This document shows, piece by piece, positions 12,629-27,742 of a stretch of DNA of 64,000 nt; within the stretch, counting starts at the first letter, position 1, and the number at the start of each line of letters is the position of its first letter. The DNA comes from Chrysomallon squamiferum (taxonomy: Eukaryota; Mollusca; Gastropoda; Neomphalida; Peltospiridae), in contig CM022666.1 of the NCBI GenBank assembly GCA_012295275.1, forward strand, positions 8,028,265-8,092,264, in the 5' to 3' direction. The position numbers were made by a program, and so were the translations under genes. The notes beneath the pieces are model-generated. The model saw only the letters and a list, made by a program, of their open reading frames with translations, had not been told where the DNA came from and searched no databases.

Positions 12629-15230
12629 CATTTTTTTTAAACTGTTTCAATCAGAAGAAGAACAAGCTGACAATGTTGAAAATGTCAAAAAAGTTAATTT
12701 TACAGCACAGTATTAGATTTACAGAAAAGGAGACAATTTCTGTTTAAAAATATAAGAAAATAACTGAATGAAAATTTAGTTCTTTCTTGTCTTCCTTTAA
12801 TTTTCATCCTATTTATCATATATGGTATTCTATAAAGTTATTCAGAATTTTAATGGATTAATAACAATCAAACAGATCCTGTTTTAAAAGTGTATATTTG
12901 TATTTATTAAATAGTTGTTTCTTTTTCTTTTATATATAACTATATATTTTTAGCTGGCCTCCAGAAATCCAGACCATCTCACATCCTAAGCTTGCCATAA
13001 ATAGTTTATATAGATATACACAAGAAAGAGAGAGAAAGAGAAAGATAGACAGACACAGAGTAAGAAGTAGAGAGAAAGAAGTGGGAAGGGAAGAAAAGAA
13101 AGAGTGATATATCGAAATGTATAGATATGATTCATTATATGTAAATAAATGAGGAAAGAGAAGTAAAGAGAATTAACAGATTTTATTGAGTACAGGAGAT
13201 GATCACATCTTCTATTAAGTTAATCTATCATTTACAGTTAACATAATGACATACAATTTCAATGACGGAGAATCTAAATGCTGCCAAAAAGGATGGTCAG
13301 CGAGGCAAACACACAAGAATAATGATATATCTTTGACGTAAATATGACAGTTTTACCTTCATGTCAGATTCATGATCACTAGGAGAAGCAGGAAGGAGAG
13401 CCACACCCTCATCACCATAGCCACTGAGGACCATTTGTGTTTTACGTGAGAGCAGTAATGAGCGTCTGCAATAAACAAACGGAATGTTTTAATTACATTC
13501 TGAATAATAATCAGTATACTCTATCAGTTATTTTGTTTATTTATTCCAATATATTATTAAAAAAAAAAAAAAAAAAAAAACATTTCTATTTAATGTGAAA
13601 AATAAAGATTTTTGGTTTTAAAATGTCTTGATATTATGCCTTTTTTTTTACTTATTCTCTGTCAATCTCTTCCATTCTCACTCATTCTATCTTTTTATCT
13701 CTACTCTCTCTCATCCTAACTCTCAGTCATTCTTTCATTTCCTCTATCCCTCTCTTTCTCTCACTCTGTCGTTGCCTTTATACTCTCTCTTTCATTCTCT
13801 GTGTGTCCAAATGTGAACACAAACATTTCTGAAGGTTTGCATGTTCATAACATTACTTACTTGTCATATGGTAACTTCTGTGAGGTAAAACTTTCACTTT
13901 TTCTGTGTTCTTTTAATTTTGGAGACAATGGCTCATTGTCTACTGACTGATCTCCCATACTCTGTTAAAGAAATTATAAAAATAATGAAAACAGTTTTGC
14001 CTGAGCACTAGCAAATAATAATTTGGAAAAAAAAGAATTAAAATTTTTGTTATTTGTTCAAAATTTGTAACTTTTGATGTGTTACATGAATAGGTTTGTG
14101 ATTAAACAAATATTTATGCATTTTATATTTCTTTTTTCCCTTTTTTTTTTTTTTTTGACCTTAAAAGTACTGTCTTTATCAAATAAACATACCTGAGGTG
14201 AATTTAAAATACTGATAACCATTTCTTCACGGCCACGCATGTATGAAGTGAAATACTTAAAACCTTTCACTGTCCCCATTTTCAACATCTCAGAAAGGAA
14301 AGATTGCAGTTTCTTCTTCAACAAGGCCTCTTGTTGCTGCCATAAACAAAAATCATTTATTATGTTTTTCACTTTTGAAATTTATTATTATTATTTTTAT
14401 TTTTATTTTTTTTTACTAAACAAATGTATTCTAATGTCATCTTTCAAAAAAAAAAAATAAAAAATAAAAAAAATGCATTTATCACTTAATCAATAAAAAT
14501 GGTGAATTCCTAAAAGACACCTATTTAGGTCAGATGTTTTCACTGAATGTATTGCAACTACTTTGACAATCATTTCAGTTACTGTTTTATCAGAAAGATG
14601 AACTGCAATTTTAGTCAATACATATTCTGTTACACAGCTACATTGTAATGAAAATAGTACTGCTGCTTAATATTTCTTGACTAGATTTTATCTCTTTCAG
14701 GACTTCTATAAAAATATGAAAAATCTCTTTTGAAGTACTCTTATTTGAATAGCACTTGTTTTAATGAATGTCTATGTATAAATCTGAACCATTTACTTTT
14801 AATTATATTCAGTAATCTCTGTTCAAGGATTTTGCTGTGGCCTCATCTCATTAAAAGTAAAGCAGTTTCACAGAATATCTTGGTAACATAACTCAATGTA
14901 ATATTGGATTATATAAATTTCTTCTTCTATTTCACCTTCTTTTTATTAATAGTAATATTATTATAATTCTTTTTCTTTCTTTTTTTTTTCTTCAGTTTTT
15001 AATATGATTTTTAAACAATAGATATGGTTTAGTTAGTAACAGTTATAAATATCTGTCCATAAATACTATGACTACAGCTTGTGTACCACAGGCTGAACAT
15101 CCTAACTATTCACACAAATGATCATATGATCGGTACACATTATTTTTTATTTGTGATAATGAACTAGATGCACATTCAAAGTTAATTAATAACCAGATCT
15201 ATGGACCAATTAACTTACATTTGCATCCAT
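10743..15230 (-). CDS. Unrecognised seven-exon protein with a Gln-rich C-terminus
   Basis: Exons (minus order): 15230-15219 (start, MDAN), 14336-14193, 13961-13861, 13465-13357, 12459-12297, 11557-11360, 11016-10743. All junctions are GT-AG and phases agree. The protein is soluble-looking and helical: a Lys/Leu-rich N-terminus (FLSEMLKMGTVKGFKYF), a low-complexity acidic/Ser linker, a conserved-looking core (IAGYARYNCPYVWVRSNHDR) and a helical block (VFEELQLVAKYHFTVLQKLA), then CAA/CAG-encoded Gln. In the spliced frame translation turns into Ser at the CAG tract and stops at 10880-10882 (287 aa). One base more at 10908-10915 would continue as Gln, then a 46-residue tail beginning HVKGHRRQRYPS, to a stop at 10743-10745 (333 aa). 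It is head-to-head with INTS4. I do not recognise the family. The gene model is well supported; the C-terminus is uncertain. Confidence 0.8.
12040..12142. repeat. (AAT)n microsatellite in an intron
   Basis: About 28 AAT units with interruptions, within the intron between exons 5 and 6 of the minus gene. Confidence 0.95.
12535..12626. repeat. (GA)n microsatellite in an intron
   Basis: About 37 uninterrupted GA units after a short interrupted start, in the intron between exons 4 and 5 of the minus gene. The Arg/Glu ORFs read through it are artefacts. Confidence 0.96.
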
Positions 15231-15534
15231 ACTAATAATGATATGTTTTTTAATTTTATAAATAAATAATCTTATGTATTTCTTCGTTGACGTCTGCTTT
15301 GATGTTCGAGACATATAATTACTTCCCTTTAAACAGAAAGCCGCATTTAGTAGTTGACATTTCTTTTCTTTTAAGATGTACAGTTCCTTCATAGTTAATG
15401 ATATAATGATATATTAGCATATACATTTTAGCAATTAGTTAGCAATTAAATGTAACATAAGATTAATATGCTTCCTTTTTTTCCAGCACTTCATCTATAG
15501 TTAATATTTGTTAGCTTTATATGTTGTAAGCAAA
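15231..15534. promoter_or_regulatory. Candidate bidirectional promoter between INTS4 and the minus gene
   Basis: Only 304 bp separate the two divergent start codons (15230 minus, 15535 plus), so both 5' UTRs and core promoters must lie here unless a non-coding first exon exists. I see no TATA box in a clearly right position and no CpG-rich block. A minus-strand ORF covering 15210-15392 extends upstream of the chosen MDAN start, so a longer N-terminus for the minus gene is possible but looks AT-biased and unlikely. Confidence 0.55.
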
Positions 15535-16213
15535 ATGGCAGCACTTTTGAAGAAACGAGCGCTGGCAGAGTTCAGTTATGTTATACAGGTACAACAGATG
15601 ATTATTCTCTTTACAAATTAAATTTAAATATTAAAAATTAAATATTTCACGTTCAGTGTTTTATTATTAGAGAGAATAACAAAAATAAAAAATAAAAATA
15701 CACACAAAACTAATAATAATAACAACAACTACAAATATTATAATTATATAAATTATTGTACATGAAATGATGAATAGATTACCAAAAACATTTACCTATG
15801 TCATTTATGTCCTGACATTGACAGTGTATTTAATTAATGTTTATATAAATAAAAGAATTATTATGTGAAATACATCTTTAACAGATTTAACGAATCTTGC
15901 TTTATTAACTAATAGATTTAAAATTAAATTTTTGTTGTTTATTTTATTTGTTCCTTCTTATTATTATTTAAAAAATTTATTAGGAGGAAATCAGGGCTAT
16001 AAAATATAAATCTAAATAAAAACATGTGTCAACCTGATTAAGTTATGAGAAGTCTATATAATGTTATTTTACACTGTTGCTATTTAAATTAATTGTTCTG
16101 TTTACTTTATTTTATTTTATTTTTTGATTTTATCAAGAGGAATCCATGGCTCTGAAAACAATGTTGTTTTACTTTGCCATTATTTATATTTATTATCCCT
16201 TTTTATTTTTTTA

Positions 16214-16254
<41 letters not shown>

Positions 16255-17905
16255 TTTTTTTCCTCAGGAGGAACCCAGACCAGTCAAAAAACTTAGACTT
16301 GTTCAAAAACCACCACTTGCCAGAAGTCCACCTCAATTTGATAAGTGCAACATCTTCCCATGATGCTCTTCTGTTACTGCTCAAGTTTGAGAACTCTTTG
16401 CCTATTGATGTTGATGCAGCCAGTGGGGTACTGGGAGAGTTGTTGGATCACTACACTAGAGAGAAGGAACCGATTGTTCGATGTAAAATAATTTCTTTAC
16501 TTGGCGAGCTGTCGAAAATACCAGGTTTTAACACTGAGCTTGTTATTGATAATTTGATTACTTCAAGCCAAACAGAAAGTAAGTGTTTCAAAGCAGTGTT
16601 TTTCAAAAGATAGTGATGGATATTTATTTTTAATTTTTAATTTTATTTTCTATTATTATTATTATTATTGTTTTTATTGTTTTCTGTCATTTTTTGTAAT
16701 TTGTAATATTTGGTCAGAATCATTAGAAATATTTGCTTGAATGAACTGAATTTTTTAGGATAAAGGGCATATATTAATATTTAATAATTTATCAGTAATT
16801 GTTCCTTTAATATACATGCAGAGCATACAGCCATGAAAACTCGTATATAGCACACATGTGAACACAAACAAATATAAATAATTGCAAAATATACCTAAAA
16901 AGCATATATGTATATATAATACAGATCTATACTTTGTTATTGTTACTGTATTATTTCTCTCTCCTGACATTTACAAAAGAGTGTTACTGTCTGAATTGAT
17001 TTTTAAAGATTTTAAATTTTCACTTCAGCTTCTCACAAAGTTTGGAGTCAGTTACTGCACACACTGGGTACTCTTGGACAGTGTCAGTCATTGAACAGTG
17101 GTCTGTGTCAGCAGATTGTAGAGGTGGCCAGACAGGTGAGGTAGATTAATTTGAAAGTGAGGTAAAAAAATAGCATAAGTAAATTTTACTTACTTCAGAC
17201 TTAATATTTCATTTGTTTCTTATCAAAGTGTACCAGTATTTTGATGAGTTTTCTTTTCTTTATATTGACTGACTTATTTTCCCATTGTTTATTTTCTCAT
17301 TTATTTATTTATTTATTTATTTGTTATTTTATATCATGATCTAAAACTTAAATATGTATTATATATACTTCCAAATAATATTTTATTTGTAATTTTAATT
17401 AATCTTAGCAAATAATTAGATAGAAAATAAAATGACAAGCACAATTAAATTGAAGAAGCTACAATTATTATGAATGTGTGTGTGTGTATATATATATCTA
17501 GACTATATATATATATATATATATATGTATTTATTTTCACATTTGTTTATGTATTTGTTTATTTATTTATATAATCAGCATCTGTCTGATCCATGCCATA
17601 CAGTGAGAAGTGCATGTTTGAATGTTATTGGTTGTCTTGGATCTGTTGACCATAAACAGCTGAATGGATCTGAAGTGGATCTGCAGAGTCTACTCGCTGA
17701 TTTTACCTGCGATCAGGATCCACGAGTCCGCACATGTGCAATCCAAGCCCTGGTAAGATCTGTTTTCAAAATCATTTACTCTACTTACTTGTTTGATAGA
17801 AAATCCTTTAGTACATCTTTTATATAAAAATGTACTCAAATCACTGGAATAAATTAGTTTTATTTTTATGATTCCAGGTTTTCTTCTTCCTATTATTATT
17901 ATCAG

Positions 17906-17938
<33 letters not shown>

Positions 17939-20900
17939 CATCATCTTATTCTTATTCTTCTTACAGTTTTACTACTAGTATTACAACTTATTACTTCTAC
18001 TATATTACTATTTCTATTACTGCTACTATTATATTTCTGTCACTAATACTATTAGTACAACTGCAACTACTATATTACTACTACTACTGCTACTACTGTC
18101 ACTTCATACATTATTATTGTTGTTTTATTATTTTATAATTAATTTTTTGTTTCAGCTTACATTTCATGATCGTGGTATACAGTTAGATATAGGCATTTAC
18201 CAGCAGGCCTGTTCAGCTTTGAAAGACGATTTTGAAGATGTTAGACAGAAAGCAATCAAACTGATGTGGGTCTTGAGTCACCTGTATCCAGAAAGGTAAA
18301 AAAGTGATTTAAAAACCCCACCAAAAACCCACACATACATGTATTTGCACATACACATTCTACCCAAAGATATATACAGCACATGAACATACAGACATGC
18401 AAGCACACACAGACACACAAGACACACAAGTACATATAAACACACAGAAACAGAAAATACAAATGGCAGATATACATCTGCTTTTATTGTCATATTAACA
18501 ATTTTTAATATATATTTTAAAATAAAATCTTATGCTCTGAGATAATTTTTATTGTTATTTATTTCTTTGTTCATTCATTCTTCTATTACATTTTTCTTTC
18601 ACTCAGTTTGGTACCAATCCCAGACTCTACAGAAGATCTGCGACTCATTGATGACACTTTTGCCAAGATTTGCAACATGGTCAATGACATTTCGGTAAAG
18701 GTCAAAGTTCAAGCTGCAAATGTTCTGGTATGTTTTACATGTTTTACATATTTTTTTTTAAATTTTTTTTCTGAATTAAAGTTAAGTAATATTTAAATAA
18801 AATACTTTTAACTGGAAAAAAATTGGTTAATTTTTGACTGGGTTTGTATGTAAATAGCAAAGATTATTAAAGAAACTTTATTTCAATAAAATAATTGTTT
18901 TGTTTATTCATTATATTGCCTCCTTACTGTCTAATTTTTTTATTCATTCATTCCATTTTTATTTATGTTTTGTTTTATTTATTTATTTATTTACATTTTC
19001 CTCTTTCTCTCAGGGTTCTCTTCATCTTGTGAGTCCAAAGTTTCTAGAGCAGACGCTGGACAAGAAGTTAATGTCCAGTTTACGGGTAGGTTTAGATGAG
19101 TTTCTGTAAACACAGAATCAGACTATTTTATTATGTTTTTATTATCTGAAATGAAAAAGGACCCATGGAGTTACCTTACGAAATACATAATTAAAAGAAA
19201 GTTCTAAAATATTTGATTAAACTTGTGATCTAGTAAGAAAAATAAGATCTCTATCATTTCAAATCAGAATTTCCTTCAGATAAATACAAATACCTCGAAG
19301 CTTAATGATAAGAATTGTTTACTGAATGACAATGGGATATAGCTCGGTGGCAGTCGGTGGTCAGATCAATTCATCTTGGTGGACCAGTTTAGCTGTTCCT
19401 CATTCCAGCTGTTCCTCATTCCAGAATTCAGCAACAAAGGCCATGTTATGTATGATGCTGTCTGTGTATGGAACATACAAAAGATAACTTACTGCTAATC
19501 AGAAAGAATAGCCAACAAAGCGACTGCAATTTTGTTTTGTTTTATTTATTTTCATTTTCATTTTCATTCTTATAACCTGTCACTCACTAATGTTGAATGT
19601 GAGTGTATTTGCTATTAAACTTTGTTTTTATTTATATTATGCACTAAATAGTTTAGAGTAAATTATAGAAATTGTAGAAATTTCTAAGAATTGCATAATA
19701 TTTGTCGCTTTATCATCATTGTTTTAAATACAGTTAAGAAATAATTTAACATAATGTAAATATATATTAATAAATATATAAATAAGGAAAGAAGTGATGA
19801 TAAATTCAAAAGTTCGCTAAAGAAAGTAAATTAATGTGAATAAAAGAATGTGAAATTAATAAATAAAATGAAATTGAATGGATGAAAAAAACAAAATTAA
19901 ATTAAATTTAAAGAAAAAAAAAGAGTTAAAATAAAGTAAAATCATAAATTATAATTAATTTCAGAGAAAAAAAAGTGCGCACGAACGGGCTCGTGACCTC
20001 TATCAGTCAGGTGAATGGTCAACTGGTCAGAAATGGGCGGACGACGCCCCACGGGAGGAGGTCAACCCTGAGAGTATTAACTTAATGGCTGTCGGGTCCT
20101 GTGGAGCTTTTGTACATGGACTGGAAGATGAATTTTTAGGTAAAAATCTCTATATTTCATTTATTATTATTATTATTGTTATTATTATTATTATTATTAT
20201 TTTAGTTTACAAATAGTTTTATATAACCTGTGTATGTTATTTCAATCTACTATTTGTTTTTTTTAAATTAAATGTGTTGTTAATTTTTAAATACATATTT
20301 AACTTGTGAAACATTTAGACATGGTTTAAATTGTATTTATATCTGAAAGTGTTGTTGCTGATTTTAGTATACAAGTTGTGGAATATTTGTATATGGAATA
20401 GAAAATAAATTTAGAGTAAATGAAAAATTCAAATAATATCTTGGAAATAAAAAGAATTTCATGAAACCATTTATTCATACTGTGTCAGGTATATTTTAAG
20501 CACTTAAGATTAATAAAGAAATATAAAATAAAATTATTTATTTTGAAAGTGTGAGTCATGTTTCATATTCATAATCAGAGCTCATCAAGTTTAGTGATAA
20601 ATATATTCATTAAACTTGCAATATACATATATAATTTGAAATGTTGTCAAATATTAATTAATTTTGTTTTATTCATTTATTTCCATTGCTAAAACATAGA
20701 AAAATAATACTAATAAAATAAAACATAAGATTTAAAATTTGTTTTTAAATTACCACGTTTGTTTTAGAGGTTCGAAACGCCACTCTCGACTCACTGTGTG
20801 AACTTGCAGCTCAGTCGCAGGTTTTTGCCAACATGTCGCAGGACAGCATCATCGACATGTTCAACGACGAAATTGACAGCGTGAGACTCAATGCAATAAA

Positions 20901-21345
20901 CAGTCTGAAGAAAATAAGTCAGCACATCGCCATTAGACAAGATCAACTGGAGATTATCCTTGGTGTTTTACAGGTAATTTTTGTCTGTCTGTCTGTATCT
21001 TAGTCTGTTTTATGTATTTAATTTTTTAATTAATTTATTGTATCTGTTGGTATGTGTATTTATATGCTTGTCTGTGTGTGTGTGTGTGGGGGTTTATGTG
21101 TGTGTTTGAGATTGAAGTATGATGTGGGTTTTGGGGTGTTTTTTATGATCTCTTGTGTAATTGGTACATTTTACTGGAATATTCTTTTTCTATGAGCATA
21201 AAATATATTTTTTTGATAATTAAATTAATTAGAATTATGTTTAATTTTTAATTTTTATTATTCATATTAGTTATATTTTACTCATGATTCAAATTTCTAT
21301 TTCTAATTTTTATTAATCTTTATTTACATTATTTTCATTCTATTA

Positions 21346-21376
<31 letters not shown>

Positions 21377-24300
21377 TTTATTTTTAATTTTCATTATTAT
21401 TTTCATTATAATAATAATTAAATTATTATTATTATTATTAACCTCAGTATTAAAAATTATTATTATACAGGATTTTTCATTTGAGACTCGTGAGGCTCTA
21501 CGAGATATGCTTGGTGATATGAAACTGTCGACTAAGGACTGTTTAAACGACTGCATCACAGCTCTCCTAGTGAACCTCACTCGATACCCACAGGATCGGT
21601 CCTCTGTCTGGAAGTAAGTCAGCCACACTGGGCAGTCACTTTATTCGTACACATTAGATAGCTTTTAAGAATATCTGTACACATTTGGGAAGTGCACTGT
21701 ACAAAGTATTCATCTGAAGAACTGTACATGAATTCTCCACTTTGTCTCTAAAGCTGTTGTCCTGTTCTAAACATATCCTATTATAGGCTTATAAGATAGC
21801 ATATATGTCCTCTCTGGTTTATGGGAAGGTTATTTACTTTAGTTTCTTCTTTGTAGTTTTGTGTTTACAGAAAAACATTTTTTTAATATTTTTTTTTTTT
21901 TACAGTTATTTATTATTTATTTATTTAAAAGATTCCTTTGACTTTTAAATTTAATTTTGTATTACAGGTGTACGAGAAATCTAGGTCTCAACCACCCTTC
22001 TTTTACCTTGACTTTGGCACCAGAATTTCTGTGTATTCATCCGTACTTTAATACACCAGAACCCAACATGGATGACCCAGCTTGTATCCTTACAGCCTGA
22101 AGGTCAAGGTTATTGTAACAAAAGTTTGAACCCTTTTAATGTCATGTTTACATTTAAAAAAAAATGTCCAACTCAAATAAGGAAATAATTATGCCAGGTA
22201 CATAACTGCTGAAGAAAATGTTGTGAAATAATTATTATTATTATTTTTTTTTTTAATCTTTTCATTTTATTAATTTGTTAAAGATATATAAGTAAATATT
22301 TACTACCCTTAACAAACTCAGATATTGCTATTCTTTTGCTGATTTTTAATGCAGCGACAGATTGCCCAACTCTGATTCCACTGTTTCAGGACCATATTGT
22401 ACGACATTACATGTACCTTCGAAACAGCATCCCTCATCTTGTTCCTATTTTAAAGGTATAAACTGTTTTTATTTTGTGATCGTTAATTTTTTACACTGAT
22501 GTTGTGATAGCTGAATTTTTACATTGATGATGAGATAGTTAATTTTTTACATTGATCATGTGATAGTTGACTTTTTACACTGATCATGTGGTAATTCATT
22601 TTTTTCACTGATATTGTGATAGTTAATTTTTACACTGATGATGTGATAATTCATTATTTTTACGCTGATGTTGTGATAGTTAATTTTTTACACTGATGAT
22701 GTGATAATTCATTATGTTTTCACTAATGTTGTGATAGTTAATATTTTACACTGATGTACAATCTGGTTTAGGCGTTAGAAACGACTAACATCTGCACAGA
22801 GGTTGAAGCTGTAGACTCTGGGATGAAGACTTCAGAGTTTCTGCGTCAGACTCTGGACAGACTAAACACTTTACATGTGATGGACAACTGCACAGCAGAG
22901 CAGCTTCTTAATACTACTGTCAGGTGAGTGTGGTTTTTTAATCTCTCTTATGGTTGAGGTTGTATGAGGGATCTGTTAGTATGAGTCTGTAAGGGTGTGT
23001 GCTTGCTTGTGAGCTTGTGTGTGTGTAAATAAATGTGTTTGTATATACATTTGTGTGAGTGTAATGTGTTTGTGTGTGCATATATGTGTGGTATGTGTAT
23101 GTGGTTTGTATATGTGCAGCTGTGATGTGTTTGTGTGATTAAGTGTATGTATAATGTACAGACTGATTCAGGATTAAATAAATAATCAAAACAACTACTT
23201 TGCAGTATTTATTTATTTATTTGCAAGATTACATATAATATACATAAATATTTTTAAAATTCCATTGTCATTTCCTGAGGCTTTTGACAATTTCATGTCA
23301 AAATATATATATTTGTTGTTGATAATTAATTCTTTATTTTTTGTAAATATAACTTGGGTTTTTTATTTCTGAAATGGTCAGACTTACAGGATTCACTTTC
23401 ATCATTGATGTTTGCAGATAAACAAGCAACAATAATTTTTAATGAAAATAATATTTAATACAATGTCATTACAGGTTGAGGAATTGTTATCCAAAATTTC
23501 AAATCCAAAACTTTTGCTGAGCAGTAGAAATAACTTTTTATGCATATACAAACCCTATTTTATACACGAAATTAATAAAATTATTATTTTAAAAATCTGT
23601 CAGTCTGTGTAAGCTGTATTTGAAAAATAAATGGAATTAATGTTTAGATGTCATTCTATTCTCATGCTATCTCTTTTTATTCCAAAATCCAAAACACCTC
23701 TGGTCCCAAGCATATTGGATAAAGGACTCTCAACCTGTATTAGCATCTCTTTAAAAAAAAAAATTCTCCCTCTTTCAGAGATCTTAAGAGAATTGCTGAG
23801 CTGGATTCCAGTGTTTCATCTTCAGCTGAATGTATCTGTCTGTTTTTACAGAGTCAGCTCATTCTTACACAGGTCAGTCCAGTTAATATGTGCTTTAGTA
23901 CCTCTGTATTTTGACCCTACAAACTTACTCTCTCTCTCTTAATGATCTTAATTTTACAACAGTGACAGATTCTGTAGTTTGGGCTTTTTTCTTTAAATAA
24001 TACCTGTGATTTTTGTCTTAATCCATTCAAAACATATGACAGTTTCTGTAAATTTGGTTTTTTTTCTGTTTTTTTTTGTCAGTTGTTTCTCATTGTAAAT
24101 GTGTTGGTTTTTACTTTTTTTTTTTTTTTTTGACCTATACTTTTTTTTTTTTTTTTCAGTTACTTGCTCAGATGAAACATTCTTATGGGGGTTTGACAGC
24201 TTCTGACAACATTCTTGCCCCAATAGATAAAGTAAGTGTCAAAACCTCTGGCTACATTTCTGTTTACAATATCTTATTAATTTATTACTTGTTAAAATTT

Positions 24301-25054
24301 GATTGCATATTCTGTCCAGAATGTTGTCCCTGCCTTTGAGGATATCATTTTATTTTTATTTTTAAAAATGAAAATTGACATCAAAACAGAAAATTGTGTT
24401 TATCAGATTCAGTGGATTTGCTCCTTGTTTCTAGTTGATATTTTTAGTTGTTTTAATAAAAATTAATATTAATGAGGATGTTAAATCTGTAATCCCTTTT
24501 CTGAAATCTTTTCTGGGTCTGTATCCATGTTGTGTGTGTCTTTATGTATGAAAATATGACATTCTGTATTTCATTTAGATATCTATTCCTTTATAAAATA
24601 ATTATGTTAATGTTGGGACAGACAAAATACTGACAAATATTATAAGTTTACTTTTATCATTTAATTTTTTTTTAAATTTTTAAAATGTATTTAATTTTGT
24701 CTTTCTTTTATATTTGTATGTGTTTTTATTATTTAATTTAATTTAATTATAATTACTTTTTTACTGTTATTACAATTGTTGTTGTTATTGTTATTTTTTT
24801 TATTACTACTGCTGTTATTGCTATTACTATTACTATTATTATTATTTTTATTATTATTATTAATATTGTCATAATTATCATTATTACTGTTACTGCTTTT
24901 TACTATTATTAGATATTATTATTGTTAGTTATTATTATTACAGTTACTGTTGCTATTATGATTATTACTATTATTCTATTATTATTACTATTGCTGTTAT
25001 TATTACTATTATTATTATTATTATTACTACTACTATTATTATTATTATTATTAC

Positions 25055-25090
<36 letters not shown>

Positions 25091-27707
25091 ATTATTATTA
25101 TTATTATTACTACAATTATTATTATTATTATTACTATTATTATTACTATTATTATTATTATTGTTGTTGTTGTTGTTATTTATCTAGATACTACAGCTTA
25201 CTACCAAACTCCAGACACTGTATTTAGGGATCAGTACACATGAACTTGGTCTGATTCGACAGACAGAACTGAAAACTTTGACACTTCAGCTTCGCGTCAC
25301 ACTCAGCAAAGGTTCCCTGTTTGAACAGTTCCGAGCCAGTGAGAACTACATGCAGTACCTTAAACAGTTCCAAAGGTCAGAGAAAATTAAAATAATTTAT
25401 TTATTATATAACAGATTTTGTCATAGCATTCTTATAAATGAAATATTGTTGTTTTTGTTATTGTTACAGTTATTACTATCATCGTTGTTATTATTATTGT
25501 TACTGTTATTTTTACTGTTATTATTATTTTTACTATCATTGTTATTTTTACTATCATTGTTATCGTCATCACCATAATCATTGTAATTACTTTATTATTA
25601 CTACTGTTACTACTATTAGTACTATTGCAACTACTACAAATGCTACAACTTACTACTAATGGTACAAATGCTAACACCACTGCTATTATTATTCGCAGTT
25701 TTTGTCAGTATTTGAATCACTCCAAGTTACACTGTTTTTTTCTTTTGTTTTTAGATGGGATGTTAAACATTCATTCATTCATCTATCTTTCATTCAGTCA
25801 GTTACAGTGTAATTCTTTTTGAAAGTGGATGCTAAACTTTCATTCATTAATTCAGTCTTTCTTTCATCCCTCTACATTACAGTGTGATCTTCATATGTTG
25901 GGTGTTAAACATTCATTAATTTTGTTCATTTGTTTGATCATATTATGAAATTCATTCTATTCAGTATAGGTTTTGGAACATTCATTTATTTATCCATTCA
26001 TCCATCCATCTAACCAGTCATTCATCCAATCATTCATCCACTCATTCATCCAATCATTCATCCACTCATTCATCCATTCATCCATTCATCCATTCATTCA
26101 TCCATCCCTTCCTATTGCAGGTTCATCGAATCTAGTGACATATCCACTGACAACTTTACAAGTCACATCCTAACCTCTATGAGCAACGCCGATGCTAACA
26201 AACTGAACACCATCAGAAACATGGTGCAGTCAGCGATGCCCCTGCTGAGCATCAGCTCGTTCCCACTCACCTATCAGATCAGAAAGGCAATAGTCACACT
26301 CAGTGACCCACCCCCGATATCAGACACCCCGATCAAGTTTGCTGCAGGTTTAACAGCAGCCATTCCTGTTGATGCTCTGATAGAGAATGTGGCAAACATT
26401 CAGGACATTAAAATTCAGGTGATTTATAAACACTTACATATGTGTATTTTCAAAATGTATATATACAAAGATGTTTACACACATAAAATTAGAGATATAC
26501 ACACATAAGATGTAACTTGTATATCTTCCAGCAGTACAGTATATTTGCATAAAAATAACGTGAAAAGAGTTGTTTTATACTAATTTAATATATACTCATG
26601 TATATTACCTATGATTGAAACAGTGTGGATATATTTGTAACTATTTGAGAGAATGTGTTTGTGTTTTTGTTTGTATGTTTGTGTGTGTAGGTAAGAGTGT
26701 GGGTGTTTGAATGCATATATTTGTGTCTATAAGAGAGAGATTTAAAAATATTAATATATGTTTTTTAATTATCTGAAACAACAAGATTAATATTTATAAA
26801 TCATTTTAAAGTTGTTGTTTTTTTTTTTTTTTTTTTTTTAAGATTCGATATCCTGACCAGCAGCTGCAAGTGGTCACTCCCAGACACACGGACTTCAAGA
26901 AACTTGGACCTCTGCGACACAGACTAGTGACCAGTGTCCTCATATCTCATGCCCTGTGGTCAGGTGTGTAAATACAAACATCAGTTTTTAACAATCATTT
27001 TTATGTCTCTGTGTAATGTCATGGACAAGACTACCTCTAGACATTACTGCATGATCTCCAGTGTAATCACTTCAGTACATCATCACGAAGATGTTGTGTA
27101 ATTCTGCTGTAGTTCAGAAGTCTGATGTTAAACTATGATGCTTTGTCTTCAGGTTAAAGAATTTAGAAAAGACGATGAAAGCATTATATAGTAAACCTTG
27201 AGGATTCTTAATCCAAAGCTCTGAAATCAAAAAACTTACTGAACAACTGAGATTGTAAAATATTATATTTTCATAATAGATGTATGTTAACAAAGCTCAA
27301 ATTTATTAAAAATATATAAAATACTCATAGATTATCTGCACAAGCTTTATACAAAATGTTTTGTGTTTAGACTTTGATCATATTTTAAGGCCAGAATCTC
27401 TTTAAACACCAAAATCCAAAACATTTTTAGTCCAAAGTATTTTACATAAGTGATCCTGGACTGGTATTAATATTGGGATTTATTTTTTGTTTTACTGGGT
27501 GTTTTTATTTCTTTGAAATGTATTTATTTTATTTTAATTTTAAATATACCTTCTTTTTCTTTTTTCATTTTAATATATATGTTATATATATTTTTTTCTG
27601 TTTTAATTTTTAATTTTATTATATTTTATTTCAATTTTTTAAATTTTATTTTTATTTTTATTATTATTATTATTATTATTTATTATTATTATTATTATTG
27701 ATTTTAT

Positions 27708-27742
<35 letters not shown>

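Noticed and set aside
24922-25227. 101-codon poly-Leu/Tyr ORF
   Set aside because: TTA microsatellite in an INTS4 intron; only the last codons overlap the real exon 16, in a different frame.
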